Assembly: GCA_011947345.1 (NCBI GenBank)
Contig: JAAVTG010000981.1
Coordinates: 1 to 64,000 of the forward strand
From: Phytophthora quininea
Lineage: Eukaryota; Oomycota; Peronosporomycetes; Peronosporales; Peronosporaceae
DNA: 64,000 nucleotides
Reading direction: 5' to 3'
This document shows, in pieces, positions 10,385 through 21,385 of this stretch. The position numbers and the translations under genes were made by a program. The notes below the pieces were generated by a model that was not told the DNA's origin, searched no databases, and saw nothing but the letters and a program-made list of their open reading frames with translations. Each line of letters starts with the position of its first letter. The first letter of the stretch is position 1.

Positions 10385-11940
10385 ATGGGCCACATCGTGA
10401 GCAATGGAATAATGCCCTTGAACTCGAGTATGACTCTCTCTTAGAGAATGGAACATGGAGGCTGGTTCGCCTACCACCAGGTCGAAAGGCACTGCCATAT
10501 CATTGGGTGCTAGTGGTAAAATACAACGCCGACGGAAGTGCCGAGAGGTTTAAAGTCAGACTTGTTGCGCAAGGTAATCACCAAGAATTCGGGGTTGACT
10601 GCGACGAGGTATACGCACCTGTGGCTCGGTTTGAGTCTTTACGACTTGTACTAGCGATCGGAACGATATTAGACTGTCATATCCATCAGATGGATGTCCA
10701 TACAGCTTTCTTAAATGGTTCTATGGAGGGAGAACAGAAAATTTACATGAGGCAACCTCACGGTTTTGTGAAGCGAGGCCACGAGAATCTGGTCTGTGAA
10801 CTTCTAAAGAGCATTTATGGACTAAAGCAAGCCCCACGGATTTGGTTTAGAGTCCTTCATACCTTCCTAATGTCAATGGGTTTTGTCCGTTGTCACAATG
10901 AGTTTTGTATCTACGTGCAAAAAGTGGGAGATGAATGGCTGGTTGTTGTGGTGTATGTTGACGACCTCACAGTCATGTCTCGAGACATGAGACTCATCAA
11001 CGAGCTGAAAGCTGAGCTGTCGAGAAGGTTCAAAATGAAGGACCTTGGTGATATCCACTACATCCTCAAGATGGAAGTTCACCGAAACAGAAATCAACGC
11101 GTGATGATGATCTCGCAGCGGAAGTACATCGCAGAACTACTCACAAAGTATAAACTGGGTAACAGTGCGCCAGTACTAACGCCGCAAATACCTGGTGTCA
11201 CACTAGAGCCAGAGACCCAAATGAATGCAGAACAAATTGCTGCACAACCGTTTGACTACCGAGGAGTCGTTGGATCACTCCAATATTTAGTCCGTGGAAC
11301 TAGACCGGACATTGCCAACACGGTTAGAGAGCTAAGCAAGTTTCTATCATGCTACAACCGCACACACTGGGATGCTGCTAGGCGAGTACTCAAATACTTG
11401 AAAGGAACGTCGACGTACGGTCTGTTGCTCGACGGGAAAGCGAGTAACGTGACTTACGAAGTGTACACAGACGCGAGCTTCGCGTGTCAACCTAAAGAAC
11501 GTAAATCCGTAACTGGGTATGTGATCAAAATGGCCGGAACCAGTGTGTCATGGTGCAGTAGTAAACAAGCAAGCGTGTCACTCTCGACTGCTGAAGCAGA
11601 GCTTATCGCACTAAGTGAAGGAGCCAAAGAAAGTGAGTGGCTGCGGCATCTCCTTGGAGAAATGGGTTTTCCCCAAAGGGTACCAGTGCAAGTGTGGTGC
11701 GATAGCAACGCAGCCATCAGCATTGTGAGAAACCCGGGCAACCATAAAGCCAACAAGCATATTGAGATCCGATATCTCTTCATGAGAGATCTGGTAGAGC
11801 TTGGCCGCCTCAACATTGAGTATTGTTCGACAACCGAGATGACGGCGGACATTCTCACAAAGGCACTACCAACAACACAATTTCTAAAGCTAAGAGAGAA
11901 GCTAGGTGTCAGGGATCTAATGCTGTCCCCTAGTACTTAG
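10381..11940 (+). CDS. copia Pol: reverse transcriptase and RNase H
   Basis: Copia-type reverse transcriptase (RVT_2): YHWVLVVKYNADGSAERFK, VYAPVARFESLRL, the QMDVHTAFLNG Asp and the active-site YVDD (about 10957). RNase H follows with YTDASFA (about 11466), a TAEAELIALSEGAKESEW segment (about 11590) and WCDSNAAI, ending just before the 3' LTR. It is open for 519 codons; upstream, the same frame extends back to about 10250, where it parts from the integrase frame by one base. No internal stop. Confidence 0.93.
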   Translation: MNGPHREQWNNALELEYDSLLENGTWRLVRLPPGRKALPYHWVLVVKYNADGSAERFKVRLVAQGNHQEFGVDCDEVYAPVARFESLRLVLAIGTILDCHIHQMDVHTAFLNGSMEGEQKIYMRQPHGFVKRGHENLVCELLKSIYGLKQAPRIWFRVLHTFLMSMGFVRCHNEFCIYVQKVGDEWLVVVVYVDDLTVMSRDMRLINELKAELSRRFKMKDLGDIHYILKMEVHRNRNQRVMMISQRKYIAELLTKYKLGNSAPVLTPQIPGVTLEPETQMNAEQIAAQPFDYRGVVGSLQYLVRGTRPDIANTVRELSKFLSCYNRTHWDAARRVLKYLKGTSTYGLLLDGKASNVTYEVYTDASFACQPKERKSVTGYVIKMAGTSVSWCSSKQASVSLSTAEAELIALSEGAKESEWLRHLLGEMGFPQRVPVQVWCDSNAAISIVRNPGNHKANKHIEIRYLFMRDLVELGRLNIEYCSTTEMTADILTKALPTTQFLKLREKLGVRDLMLSPST

Positions 11941-11946
11941 TGGGAG

Positions 11947-12292
11947 TGTCAGACTAGGCCGATAAGGCAGCCAGGCGACCGCCTGACTGCCGGGCGACCA
12001 AAAGACTAAATGAAACGGAAACCCCGTCAAAGTGATATATATTCGGATTATCAAGTACGAGGGGACCAGATCACAGCTGTGATCCGGATAGGCAGCGAGC
12101 TCCCTGCCATCCAACCAGTGCGATGACGATAAGAGGCGAGGAGCGAGCCGTCGAGGACGCAGTCCGAAGACGAGCTCACTCATTCTTTGCCTCAGACCCC
12201 GAGCACGAGTCTAGAGTAGGGCATTAGCATAGAGGATAAAAGGGATATACTGTATTGAGTTTCATACACTGTCTTAAGAGTTCATTCCAACA
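11947..12292 (+). repeat. 3' LTR of the copia element
   Basis: Begins TGTCAGACTAGG directly after the purine tract and ends CATTCCAACA, so has the TG...CA ends of an LTR; 346 bases. Only its last 92 bases have a partner upstream. Confidence 0.85.
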
Positions 12293-12543
12293 GCATGTTC
12301 TTGGGTCGCCCTCTCCACGACGTAGACTGTCCCCGCGTCCCACTCCATGCGCGACGAGCTGAGATCTTGATTGTTGCTCGCTTGGTAAGCTCGCCATTCC
12401 TCCCTGGTGGCGGAGCAAACGGCAAAGATGGTTGACTTGTGTCGACGGGCCCAAGCCGCTCGAATTTCTTGGTTGATCTGGCCAACGCCCATGCTGTTTC
12501 GCCGAGCTTGAAGCGGGTACTGCGTATTCATTCTTGACGGCAA
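12293..12543 (-). pseudogene. Fragment of unknown oomycete gene (family of U1/U2)
   Basis: Minus strand encodes an Arg/Gln-rich start, then AVCSATREEWRAYQASNNQ and MEWDAGTVYVVERATQEHA. These match segments of the duplicated genes at 34288 and 49041 (ASKEEWKTF..., MEWVDGRIYMV...ARQEH). The reading frame runs into the copia 3' LTR, so the element is inserted in, or next to, this gene and removes its C-terminal part. Function unknown. Confidence 0.5.
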
Positions 12544-12703
12544 CGGAGAGTGTGAGCTCCAACATCACCTTTCCCAGCATCCCTCTTTCGCATCTACTCG
12601 TAGTGAAATTCCTTCACGCGAATCGAGCACCATGAATGACACATTAGAAATAGAAATAGAAATGATAAGTTAGAAATAGAAATGAGTGGATTGCCCATTC
12701 GAC

Positions 12704-14009
12704 ATGGTCCAGGAAATGCGCGGCGACCGCTGCTACTCGTCGCTGTTGCGGGGTCCACGAGCGTTGAAACGGGCGCTAACGGAGCACGAGCATGGATCTG
12801 CACACACGCTACTGTCTCTCAAAGAGACACCGCCCGCAGGGAGGCAGGAGAAGAGACCGAAGCGCAAGTACAGGAAGGCCACACACACTCTACGCAAGGT
12901 AGGAATAAGGGGGGTAGTGTGAATTGCATATTTTTACTTAAATTATTGTGTCATAGGAGGAGAAGCAGAAGCTGTTGACCGAGTTAAGTGGATTAAAATC
13001 TCGAATGGACGAGTTAAAGCGACAAGCGCTGGCGTCTTTCGGGACACCTGGTCAGAACGACAAGGAGAGGGTCATTGCCAGTAAAGTACTGCGAGAAGCA
13101 GTCCAAAACCACCAGTTGGAGTTCGCCAACATTCAAGGCATCATGTCGGAGTACGCACTCTGCGTAAGTATTTTCTTTCGTTTAGTAAGCTATTTTTTTC
13201 TAACGATACTTTGCTGCAGACGATTGAGTCTGGGAGTCCTCTTCAAAGACCCATTCATTTAAGTAGAGAGGAGCAATCCCGACAGGAGGCTTTACTGGCC
13301 ATGAAGCCTGTGAAGTTGGACGATGCCACTAACTTTTACGACAGCGACGGCCGAATATCGATCCTTGCAAGCCCATGTGTGAAGACCATCGCTACGAGTT
13401 ATCCAACGGCGACTTTTGCTCCACGAGGTTTACGACCATCCAATTCCATGGCGTCGGGAGTGTCAAGCAGGTGTTTGATATGCTGGTAGAATACTTTTGC
13501 AACATTGAGATTAGTATCTCGGAGAAACTCGGCCACATTACGATCCGCGAAGACGACGACAGTTTGGTCAAGGGGTGACGCAGAACCGACTGGTGTCGAC
13601 GACGATTAATGGCTTGCTTATGGAGTCCAATACGGTGTTGTTCTCACACTTTTACGAGGCGGATAGCGAGCCAGGACACGAACGAGGTAGAGGACTGATC
13701 GTTGCTGACTTTGTGAATGAGGACGACCGCCATCCGTACAGACCAAACGAACGTGTTCGAAGAGATATCAACGCCATTCTAGAGCTGACGTCGTACACTC
13801 GCAAAGTGCCAGCAATTGGAGGTCAGTTAGGACCTAACCAGACGCAGGATGAGAGTGTCGTGGTACTGACAAGGTGGGTCTTCTCTCAACTGCATCGACC
13901 CAGTTTCCCCGTGTCAACCGACAATTGGGAGGAGATGCGAGACAACATGGATCGATGGGGAGAAACCATGCACCGCACAATGGTGGAAAGTCTGACGCCA
14001 ATGGGCTAA
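12704..14009 (+). CDS. M96-like protein C, three exons, two apparent frameshifts
   Basis: Exon 1 (12704-12898) ends in the basic patch RPKRKYRKATHTLRK; intron 12899-12956; exon 2 (12957-13163) encodes EEKQKLLTELSGL and a coiled coil to MSEYALC; intron 13164-13219; exon 3 (13220-14009) starts TIESGSPLQ and ends ESLTPMG. The intron that splits RK|EEK is absent from A and B, while the second intron is at the same place. The frame breaks near 13345 and near 13574 (four G where five are needed); with both counted the model is 398 codons. The core motifs (GSVKQVFDM, ISEKLGHITIRED, EDDRHPYRPNERVRRDI) are intact. Transcribed convergently with hydrolase A. Confidence 0.72.
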
Positions 14010-14587
14010 ATCGGATCGAGCTGGCCTCCAACCACTGGTAAATTATCTACTGGATATGGGGCACAACAACGCGCCAGCCGCATATTGCTCTGTACATCCA
14101 CGCAGCTAGGTCGCTGCAGGTACAAATACTGTATCTGACGAGTGGTTACGTCGAACCGGCGTTGTCGTTTTGCTGTGAACACACATTTTTCAACGCTTTA
14201 TCATCGCTCATTTCATTGCGAACGTGCGGTAGTAGTGTGACAACACTGCAAAGCTGCAAAAAGTTTCAGGCTTCGATCGCTCGTGTGGACGAAACGACAT
14301 CCAGCTCTCAAGTCCCCAAGACAAACCATGAATACATCGCGTGGGAGCAACAACAAATTCCCCAATGTTACCATTGGCACGAATCGATACCATGTCAGAT
14401 AGGCGTGGAGATTTTGCCGTCCTCGCCAACGTTGTTCACTGGATCCAATTATCTTTGCAATCATATGCTGCAGAGCGCCTAAACTTCAGGCTGAATGTGG
14501 ATTGGTGCTCCAAAGAAATTCCAGAATGCTTTTTTTTTCTGAGGCGTAAAATGTTTGGCAAGAAGCTAATCAATGAAGTCCCCGTTC
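14010..14587. other. Intergenic stretch, no feature seen
   Basis: Between the convergent 3' ends of M96-like C and hydrolase A. Only short reading frames with no recognisable motif or repeat. Confidence 0.6.
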
Positions 14588-15623
14588 CTAAAGCACGCAC
14601 TCGAGCCATTTCACGGGCATTTTCGCTTCGTTAAGTAGCGAATCACCGCCTCGAAACTGTAAGTCGTAGTGGTTCGCCTTGGAGGCGTAAAAGCGTCACG
14701 GTAGTTGTCCCCAAACTTGGACTCTGGGATTCCTGCCCGACAGCTCTCGAACTCCACCATGCCGTCGTTTTTGTGGGACTTGTGAGGGACGTAGGTGGCT
14801 GTGATCCACATCTTGAGTTGGTGTTTGGACATGATGCCCCAGTACCCGGTGCTGCAGATTGCGCCCGAAACACTGACAGTGTAAACTTCTTGAGCTGCCT
14901 TGTAAGCTTTATCCAACGCTGAGGAGCTGTAGCTTTCGTGTTCGTAGGCGAGCGACTTCATGGCGGTGGAAACGGGACAACCTCCAGTACTGCCACTGCT
15001 GATGACCTTCTTGACGATGAAGTTGACCTTGTCGGCACACGCGTTCTGCGAGTAGTCCGAGCCCATACTGCCGGCCATCGGAGCTCCCATACTCACCCAC
15101 GACGTGCTATTGGCAAGACTGCATCTCCCATTGGCAATCGCACCGGCCATCATCAAGCCGCCCATGGAATGAGTGACGATGATCGTGTCGGAAATGGTCG
15201 AGTTGGTACTGGTGTCGCTCACGGCCAGAGCTCGATCACAAACCTTTGCTGTTGTGTCGGGTCGTACCAAGTGTTGTTGAAAGTGTCGAGGACGGCGTAC
15301 TGGATGGATGAACAGCACGGCGTGTGGCCGGTGATGTTTCCCCAATACTTGGGCATCGAGGCGACGTTTTCAGGCTCTTCATACTTCACACCTAAGCCGT
15401 GGATAAAGATACATGGACGCGGAGTCGACTTGCAGGAACACGACGTGGAATCGAAGATGTCGGAGAATTTGATAGCAGCTTCCAGTCTTCGAGAGTCTTG
15501 GGCTCTTCTTTTGCTCATAGACTCGAGCCGTAAGGATTCCCGCCTCTGAACGTGTGCTGCGTCCATAGCAAGCGTCGTCATCGCGAGTAAAATTCCGACC
15601 AGGTGTAGGAATATTGCCATCAT
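14588..15623 (-). CDS. Secreted lipase-like alpha/beta hydrolase A, two apparent frameshifts
   Basis: Starts at an ATGATG (15623) with a hydrophobic signal peptide (MAIFLHLVGILLAMTTLAM) followed by an Arg-rich stretch. The hydrolase part begins CSCKSTPRPCIFIHGLGV, with the HG of the oxyanion hole, then the nucleophile elbow THSMGG and HKSHKNDGMVEFESC, where the Asp is a candidate acid. The frame breaks at 15240-15242 (three T; hydrolase B has four) and near 14677-14682; after the second break the C-terminus reads NHYDLQ...KWLECVL, matching B (NHADTAF...KWLECLL) and supplying the candidate catalytic His. With two bases restored it is 346 codons. Several conserved Cys suggest disulfides in the secreted protein. 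Substrate unknown. Confidence 0.75.
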
Positions 15624-16707
15624 GTCACGACAGACTAAGCAAATATTGGAATGGAGAGCTGTTATCATGAGGCGGGAAGTTGAATGGCAACGGACGAGAA
15701 ATTCAGCTGGCACAGCATTGGGAACTGCAGCCTGCAAAAACACGCACGTCGTCCGAGCGCAGCGTCGGAAAAGGCCCCACCATGTTGGACGTCAACCTGA
15801 TTACGATGCGAGAACAGAGTCAACCAACACGGCCAGCTCCTGAAGGAAGGAAAACCAACATCTGTCCGGCTGGTTGTTGCGTCAAAAGTAAATCCACGTA
15901 ACGAGGTGGTTGGGCGGAAGCAGAGTTGGTGTCTTGGCGTGATGGAAACGGAAACTGCTCATGTCGGACTCAGGATGAGTGAGCAAATCGCAAACACACG
16001 ACGAGATCCCTTGACACCAAAGACGGGAGTGATTCCGTGCTTTAAAGCGATCTCATTTGTCGCTGCCGATCATTGTTGTTGATGAGTACGTGGTGCTGTG
16101 CACGATTGCAATTTACGAAGGGATAGGCAATTGAATCATGTAAGAAATCTTGCGGGAAAGTTGCGTCACATGCACGCACCGTCATCAGGATGACGTCCAA
16201 GTAAGTTGGAGGGCGCGGATATCATCACAGTTGTTGGGATGATCGACGCGTCGAAAGTTGAGGCTTAACTTGTTTCCTGGTTTTCTGATTGTTCTTCTGG
16301 GCGCGTCGAAAGCTGGGCGCTACGACGCACAGTGTTACTAGCCGCTCATATTCAAGTTGCAGTCTGGGTGTGGGGAGAAGTTCTTGTGGCCGGGGATGGT
16401 GTTTTCTTGACTAGTCCTTGGCACTGCTCACACATCAAGTCTGGCAGATCGCGAATTCCAATCAATCGTTTAGTCGTGGTCGCTGTTTGTGGCCAAGTCG
16501 ACATGATACGGCAAGTTACTGCTAGGACTCGATCGATCTCATCCTGCACCAAAGACCCTCTGGCACCGTATTCTCCGATTTGTGTATGTACAGTCTTGAT
16601 CATTGATGATTCATCGGCGGCCGATGCGATCGACTGCGTGGATTCGTAAAACATTTCTTTGGACTCGCAGTCTCCAATATCCCTCCCGTTGTCGACAGTT
16701 TTGCGTC
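15624..16707. other. Divergent intergenic region between the two hydrolase genes
   Basis: About 1.1 kb holding the two promoters, which fire in opposite directions. No coding pattern, repeat or RNA gene was recognised. Confidence 0.6.
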
Positions 16708-18294
16708 ATGAGAATTCCGCTGGGATGTGTGGTCGCCTTCATCGTCGCTCTAATGATTCAAGCAGTGTCAACCTCTACATCGACAACTCTACGAACCTCG
16801 CTCGCTGCGGCACCGTCGGTCAAACTCCATGTCACACTCAAGCGCAAGTCCATGGCGATCCACGGCCAGACCGACTTCGATGTCCTCGCTGAACCGGTCG
16901 TGACACACGGCAAGAAGATACTCTACAACGGCTACGCGACCTTCATCGAGGACGGCCAGGAGCTGATCTACGTGCTGGTGAACGGTGCATTCTACTTACT
17001 CAAGAGCCCCGCCACCAACAACGACGAGAAACCAAATGTGCAATGTCTGTCATCGACGCTCCCGTTTGACGCGATTCTGCCTGCTTTGAACGACATGACT
17101 CCGATCCCAAGTGCGTCGATCGGTGGAGAGGCTGTGGATTGCTCCAGTGGCGACCTGTTCCAGACGACGGTCAGTGAATCGAACTTTGCGCTGTGTGCAT
17201 CTGGAACGTCCGGTTTCACTGCTTTCAGCAGCGATATGACCATCGAGGTGACCTACGTGGACACCCCGATCGGACTATCGGAGTCACAACTGAGGAATAA
17301 ATCTGCGTCATGCTCAGCGAAAGCCAAACCCACACCACTAACCCCGACTGCGCTAGCGTTGCTGACTGGAGGTGTCATTCCCAGTGGTACGTCTCGCAAC
17401 CTCAAGGCTTCTGAGCACTTGGCGATGGAAGCTTCATCGTGCGAGTGCAAGTCGACACCCCGACCGTGTATCGTCTTCCACGGCAGCGGGGTTACGAAAG
17501 GGAAGAAGAAGCTACAAGACGAGCCTGTATCAAGAATGGGGTCCATAAATGACCACGCTCCATGCTGCTCGACCGTCAAGTATGCCCACATCAACATGAT
17601 GGCGTACGCTTGGAACGACGGCACCCTGCAGCAAAAGTTTTGTGATTACTCACTGTCGTTGAGTGAATCGAGTGATGAAGCGTTGGGTATCATCGACGAC
17701 ACGATCATTGTGACGGATTCAATGGGCGGAACGGTAATGGCCGGCGCGCTCGCAACAGGCAAATGCAGCTTTGGCAAAGGCACGTCGTGGGTGGCGATAA
17801 GTTCGCCCATGAAAGGCACTATGGTTTCGGACTATGGTCAAGATTTCTGCAACGACGAACACGGTGCCGTCACGGCAGAAATCGCCGGATTGATCGGACA
17901 ATGCCCACTTTCTCAATCTCGTCAGTCTTTTCTGTACGAAGGCGAGAAGTACTCGTCGACTGAGCTAAACACAGCGTACGTAGCTGCTCAGGAGGCCTAC
18001 AGTGGCAATGTTACTGCGGCGATGTGTAGCAACGACTACGACGGTGTCATGTCCGTGTATCATGCTCTGTTTGTCCTATCCGGGATGTACCTTCCGCACA
18101 AGTCGAGTGAGAACGATGGCCTCGTGGAGTTCCAGAGCTGCGCTAAAGGGTTGGATGCCTCACAGTTCGGGACCAGCTACACCGATCGATTCTACAAACC
18201 AAGGCTGAATCACGCCGACACGGCATTCTTGACAACTGACGGGTGGTTCAGCGATGCTAAGAAGCCTTTCAAATGGTTGGAGTGTCTCTTGTAG
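16708..18294 (+). CDS. Secreted lipase-like alpha/beta hydrolase B with extra N-terminal domain
   Basis: Uninterrupted 528-residue protein. Residues 1-22 (MRIPLGCVVAFIVALMIQAVS) form a signal peptide. Residues about 30-190 make a separate domain, rich in beta-type sequence, absent from hydrolase A (NGYATFIEDGQELIYVLVNG is its most distinctive part). The hydrolase part starts near residue 245 with CECKSTPRPCIVFHGSG, then the nucleophile elbow TDSMGG in place of the usual GHSMGG, PHKSSENDGLVEFQSC and NHADTAF, giving a plausible Ser-Asp-His triad. Divergent from A with 1.1 kb between. It could act on lipids or polyesters outside the cell; the substrate cannot be read from sequence. Confidence 0.82.
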   Translation: MRIPLGCVVAFIVALMIQAVSTSTSTTLRTSLAAAPSVKLHVTLKRKSMAIHGQTDFDVLAEPVVTHGKKILYNGYATFIEDGQELIYVLVNGAFYLLKSPATNNDEKPNVQCLSSTLPFDAILPALNDMTPIPSASIGGEAVDCSSGDLFQTTVSESNFALCASGTSGFTAFSSDMTIEVTYVDTPIGLSESQLRNKSASCSAKAKPTPLTPTALALLTGGVIPSGTSRNLKASEHLAMEASSCECKSTPRPCIVFHGSGVTKGKKKLQDEPVSRMGSINDHAPCCSTVKYAHINMMAYAWNDGTLQQKFCDYSLSLSESSDEALGIIDDTIIVTDSMGGTVMAGALATGKCSFGKGTSWVAISSPMKGTMVSDYGQDFCNDEHGAVTAEIAGLIGQCPLSQSRQSFLYEGEKYSSTELNTAYVAAQEAYSGNVTAAMCSNDYDGVMSVYHALFVLSGMYLPHKSSENDGLVEFQSCAKGLDASQFGTSYTDRFYKPRLNHADTAFLTTDGWFSDAKKPFKWLECLL

Positions 18295-18325
18295 GCATGT
18301 TGTAGAAGAACGAGGGTGCCGACAA

Positions 18326-18998
18326 CTAGAGCTTGCACCATTTCAAAGGGCGAATAGTGGTCAATCTCCACACAGTTTTATTTCTCGATGAATTTGTGCT
18401 CGGCAGTGACGTTCGCGTTGTTGAGAGCTCAAGCGACACCCTCCAGATTTGCCCAGTACTTGCAGCAGTGCCGTCAGAGTGTCCATTTCGTACCTCAAGC
18501 TGGCTCCCCGAGTTCCACTGGAAGTAAATAGAGCCGTGTGTCACGAGGTGATGTCCTAGCAGCGACCACTTACTTAGTCTGTTTTCGTCTGACAAGGTGT
18601 GGGAATGCATAACGCAGTGTATCCTCCGAGATCCCAAACGTGCCGACGATGGTGGCCACAAAACTATCGTCTTCACCGCACTCCAGTCTTTTGAGGTCAA
18701 TTGTTATGGTGCTGTGATAGAGCAAAAGCTTCCTCCATTCTTCGAGCAGAGTGTCCACGCCGGTCCCGGTCTCAACGATCACATCTGGTTCTAGTGCAGC
18801 TCGAAGGAAAGCAAGCTGTCTCGGCGGGTCGTTCTGGTCTGTGCGGTAATGTCCACCATTCCGTTTCACAAGTGGTCGCAGGTGGACACTTGAAGATGTG
18901 GCTTTCAGCGGCGTAATCACGTGGATTGTACCAATGTTGACTCCCGTGGCTGCACCTGACAACGGCTGCCACTTGCAGATTTGCCTTCGAGAGCGCAC
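18326..18998 (-). pseudogene. C-terminal half of an oomycete bZIP factor
   Basis: The first frame reads ...LAFLRAALEPDVIVETGTGVDTLLEEWRKL and FVATIVGTFGISEDTLRYAFPHL, the conserved region that follows the zipper in oomycete bZIP factors. Near 18598 the frame slips by one base and then continues as LVTHGSIYFQWNSGSQLEV to about 18326. The basic region and zipper are missing; the upstream end abuts the start of M96-like D in the opposite direction. Likely a remnant brought in with a duplicated segment. Confidence 0.6.
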
Positions 18999-19007
18999 AC
19001 TTTCACC

Positions 19008-20099
19008 ATGAAGAGCGACTCGAGCGACAGCGCCACTTCGGATAGCCCTCCGATGAATTGCAAGAAGAAGAGGAAGCCGACCTACCTTGTACGGAAAGAA
19101 GAGCTCCAGGCCTTGCAGGAAAAACTGCAGACGCTGCGCGACGAGCTGGCGGATCTCAAGGGTCTAAGTGAAGAGAGCAAGCGCCAACTCCAGCAGACCA
19201 AGGCCGAGAACCAGGTCCTGAACAACGCAGTGACTGATCAGCAGCTTGCAATGGCTTCGGTCGTCGCGATGTTCACTGAGAGGCTCCAAACATCTCGAGA
19301 CAATCCAATCTACACGCCCATCCACCTACCAAAGCAATCAGAAGCTCGGCGACAAGCTCTCATGGCAATGAAGGACGACAAACTGCAGAGAGCTTTCCGC
19401 TATACAGCCGCACGTACGCACCACTTTGATCTATGGAAGCCTCGGTCCTCCATGGACTGCTATGAAGAGTCCGACGGCAGCTTCACGTGCAACTGCTTGG
19501 ACGTGACGCAGTTCCGCGACGTCCACTCGCTCAAGCAAGTTGCGGACGCTCTCGTGTACTATCTGCTCAACATGGACACCAACATTGCCGAGAAGACTGG
19601 AGACGTGGTGGTCCGCGAAGACTACGACAATCTGACCGATGGCGCTCACATCTTGAACCACCGCATCACTTCCAACCATGAAAGCGGAGAGACGACTGAG
19701 GCCAATATCTGTGTCTTTTTCCAGTACTTTGGAGGCCCCAATGCATTTGGAGACCATCCGTGCGCGATACTTGCTGCCGACAGTGTTGATGCAGACGACT
19801 TGCACCCGTATAACTCGCAGCATCGCATTCGGAGGGACGTCACAGCTGCGGTGTTGCTGACTCTAGAACGGGAGAAACAACAGCAAGATAGCTCGAATTC
19901 ATCCCATAACAACGAAGAACTGGTTGTGGTTTCGCGACGTGTAACCTTTATCAAGATCCACCGGCCACAGTTTGAAGTTCCGAGCGAGGTGCTGAACGAC
20001 TTGCACGATGGCATCGCCAAGTGGCCCGCAGTCATGCTACAGGGAATGAGGATAGTCTCCTGGGTCGGTCCTCGTCGTCCGGTCCTTGATTGTATTTGA
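19008..20099 (+). CDS. M96-like protein D, intact single exon
   Basis: A 363-residue protein. Start chosen at the ATG of MKSDSSDSATSDS, as in paralogue F. Residues about 15-100: KKKRKPTYLVRKEELQALQEKL and a heptad-rich coiled coil; then TPIHLPKQSEARRQALMAMKDDKL, the core DVHSLKQVADALVYYLLNMD, VVVREDYDN, a DADDLHPYNSQHRIRRDVTAAV segment and VVVSRRVTFIKIHRPQFEVP. It lacks the intron found before the IHLP segment in A, B, C and G. Last ~12 residues differ from F. Converges with M96-like E (stop codons nearly adjacent). Confidence 0.85.
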   Translation: MKSDSSDSATSDSPPMNCKKKRKPTYLVRKEELQALQEKLQTLRDELADLKGLSEESKRQLQQTKAENQVLNNAVTDQQLAMASVVAMFTERLQTSRDNPIYTPIHLPKQSEARRQALMAMKDDKLQRAFRYTAARTHHFDLWKPRSSMDCYEESDGSFTCNCLDVTQFRDVHSLKQVADALVYYLLNMDTNIAEKTGDVVVREDYDNLTDGAHILNHRITSNHESGETTEANICVFFQYFGGPNAFGDHPCAILAADSVDADDLHPYNSQHRIRRDVTAAVLLTLEREKQQQDSSNSSHNNEELVVVSRRVTFIKIHRPQFEVPSEVLNDLHDGIAKWPAVMLQGMRIVSWVGPRRPVLDCI

Positions 20100-21133
20100 T
20101 TATAGCGATCTTGAATCCACGTATTCTCTTATTGCTTTCGCCATTACCTTGCTCCAATTCGCACACCCGTCTGCAATGGACTGCAGCACGTGGTCCGGTA
20201 CTGAGAACTCTGGCTGACAGATCTTCATGAACGACATGTTCTGAATGACTACAATCCGTTCTTCCTCGTTCCCAGTCGTGGTCGTTCGTTGTTCTTCTGT
20301 GATCACAATCGCAGCGCTAACGTCTAGTCGAACCTTCTTCTTAGGGTCGTACGGGTACTGCTCATCCACATCGACACTATCGGTGGCCATAATAGCGCAC
20401 GGTCGTCCTCCGAAGAGACCATGTTCTTCGAAATACCTGTTGTAGAGCACCTTATTGGACTCGGTCACAAACCCACCAGGTCGTCCGGAGATCAATCGGA
20501 AATTGCTGGTAGACTCCTCATCTTCCACGTCAAAGTCCTCACGCACAGTGATAAACCCTAGAGCTTCGGACGTCGTGATCTCGACATTGGTGAGGAAGAA
20601 CTTGGCGGCCTCAAACACTTGTCGGAGCGATTGACCGACCACGTGGGTCACTCGAAGCGTTGAACATTTAAACTTCCTTGGTCGTCTTCGAATCGCTGCT
20701 CGGAGCAGCATTTAGCCAGCAGATTTAAATGTTCCGAGCGCGCAATGGCGTAATTGCAGGCTCGACTGATCATCTCGTCCTTTAGACTTGACAGTAGTTG
20801 CTGTCGTTGCCCCCAAGCCTTTGGCAGGTGGATAAACGTGTATAGAGGGTTTGTGGTCGGATTGTCCTGGAATTTGGACTGCGCTGCTGCGACTGTCAAC
20901 TGCTTTTCTAGCAGTAATTGTTGCAGGAGAGTCTTGGTCCGCAGCGATTGGGTTAAAAAACGGCGGTGGTCGTCAGGAGTCATGGCAGCCTGCTTGGCTT
21001 TAGCTTGAAGAAACTGCAGCTGCGATTGCAACACGTCGACCTCGTCTCGGAGCTCGTCGGCTTGCTGTTTGCGCACCAAATACGTGGGCTTGCGCTTCTT
21101 CCTGGGCGTGTGCGCACGCTGGGGGCTCTCCAT
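20100..21133 (-). CDS. M96-like protein E, one apparent frameshift
   Basis: Begins MESPQRAHTPRKKRKPTYLVRKQQADEL, a coiled coil, then YTFIHLPKAWGQRQQLLSSLKDEM. The frame breaks at about 20667-20672 (a TTTAAA run one base short); beyond it are VGQSLRQVFEAAKFFLTNVE, ITVREDFD, DVDEQYPYDPKKKVRLDV and VIQNMSFMKICQPEFSVP. With one base restored the length is 345 codons, matching D and F. No intron. Tail-to-tail with D; spaced 250 bases from F. Confidence 0.78.
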
Positions 21134-21385
21134 TGCGCTTTGGAAAGTGTGGGCAGCTCAGTTTATAAAGAAAATCGCGAATGTTTGTAATCGGAGTCAT
21201 CAATTTGAAATTTGCAACGTTTATCTCTCCTATTGGCTCATGGAGAAGAAACCGCAATCGCGATGCAATACTGGAGACTCCAATGCTGTTTGTGTCGGAA
21301 GATAGTCATTCTTTCTTACGTAGATATGCTCACGGTGGGCTCACAGTGCCCTGGCATCAATGATCAAGCTTGCGACAAAACAATT

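Larger units (their letters stand above)
4366..12292 (+). mobile_element. Ty1/copia LTR retrotransposon with nested MULE
   Basis: The order is truncated 5' LTR (4366-4457), gag (from 4469), MULE insertion (about 5326-8144), protease, integrase, reverse transcriptase and RNase H (8152-11937), a purine-rich tract (GTGGGAG at 11940-11946) and a 3' LTR (11947-12292). Integrase before reverse transcriptase identifies the copia superfamily. The 92 bases shared by the two LTRs differ at three positions, suggesting a moderately old insertion. The 5' LTR lacks its first ~254 bases, so no target-site duplication can be defined, and the element lacks a complete promoter. Confidence 0.92.

Noticed and set aside
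15624..16707. tRNA or small RNA genes
   Set aside because: No cloverleaf-forming sequence or conserved box could be identified by eye.
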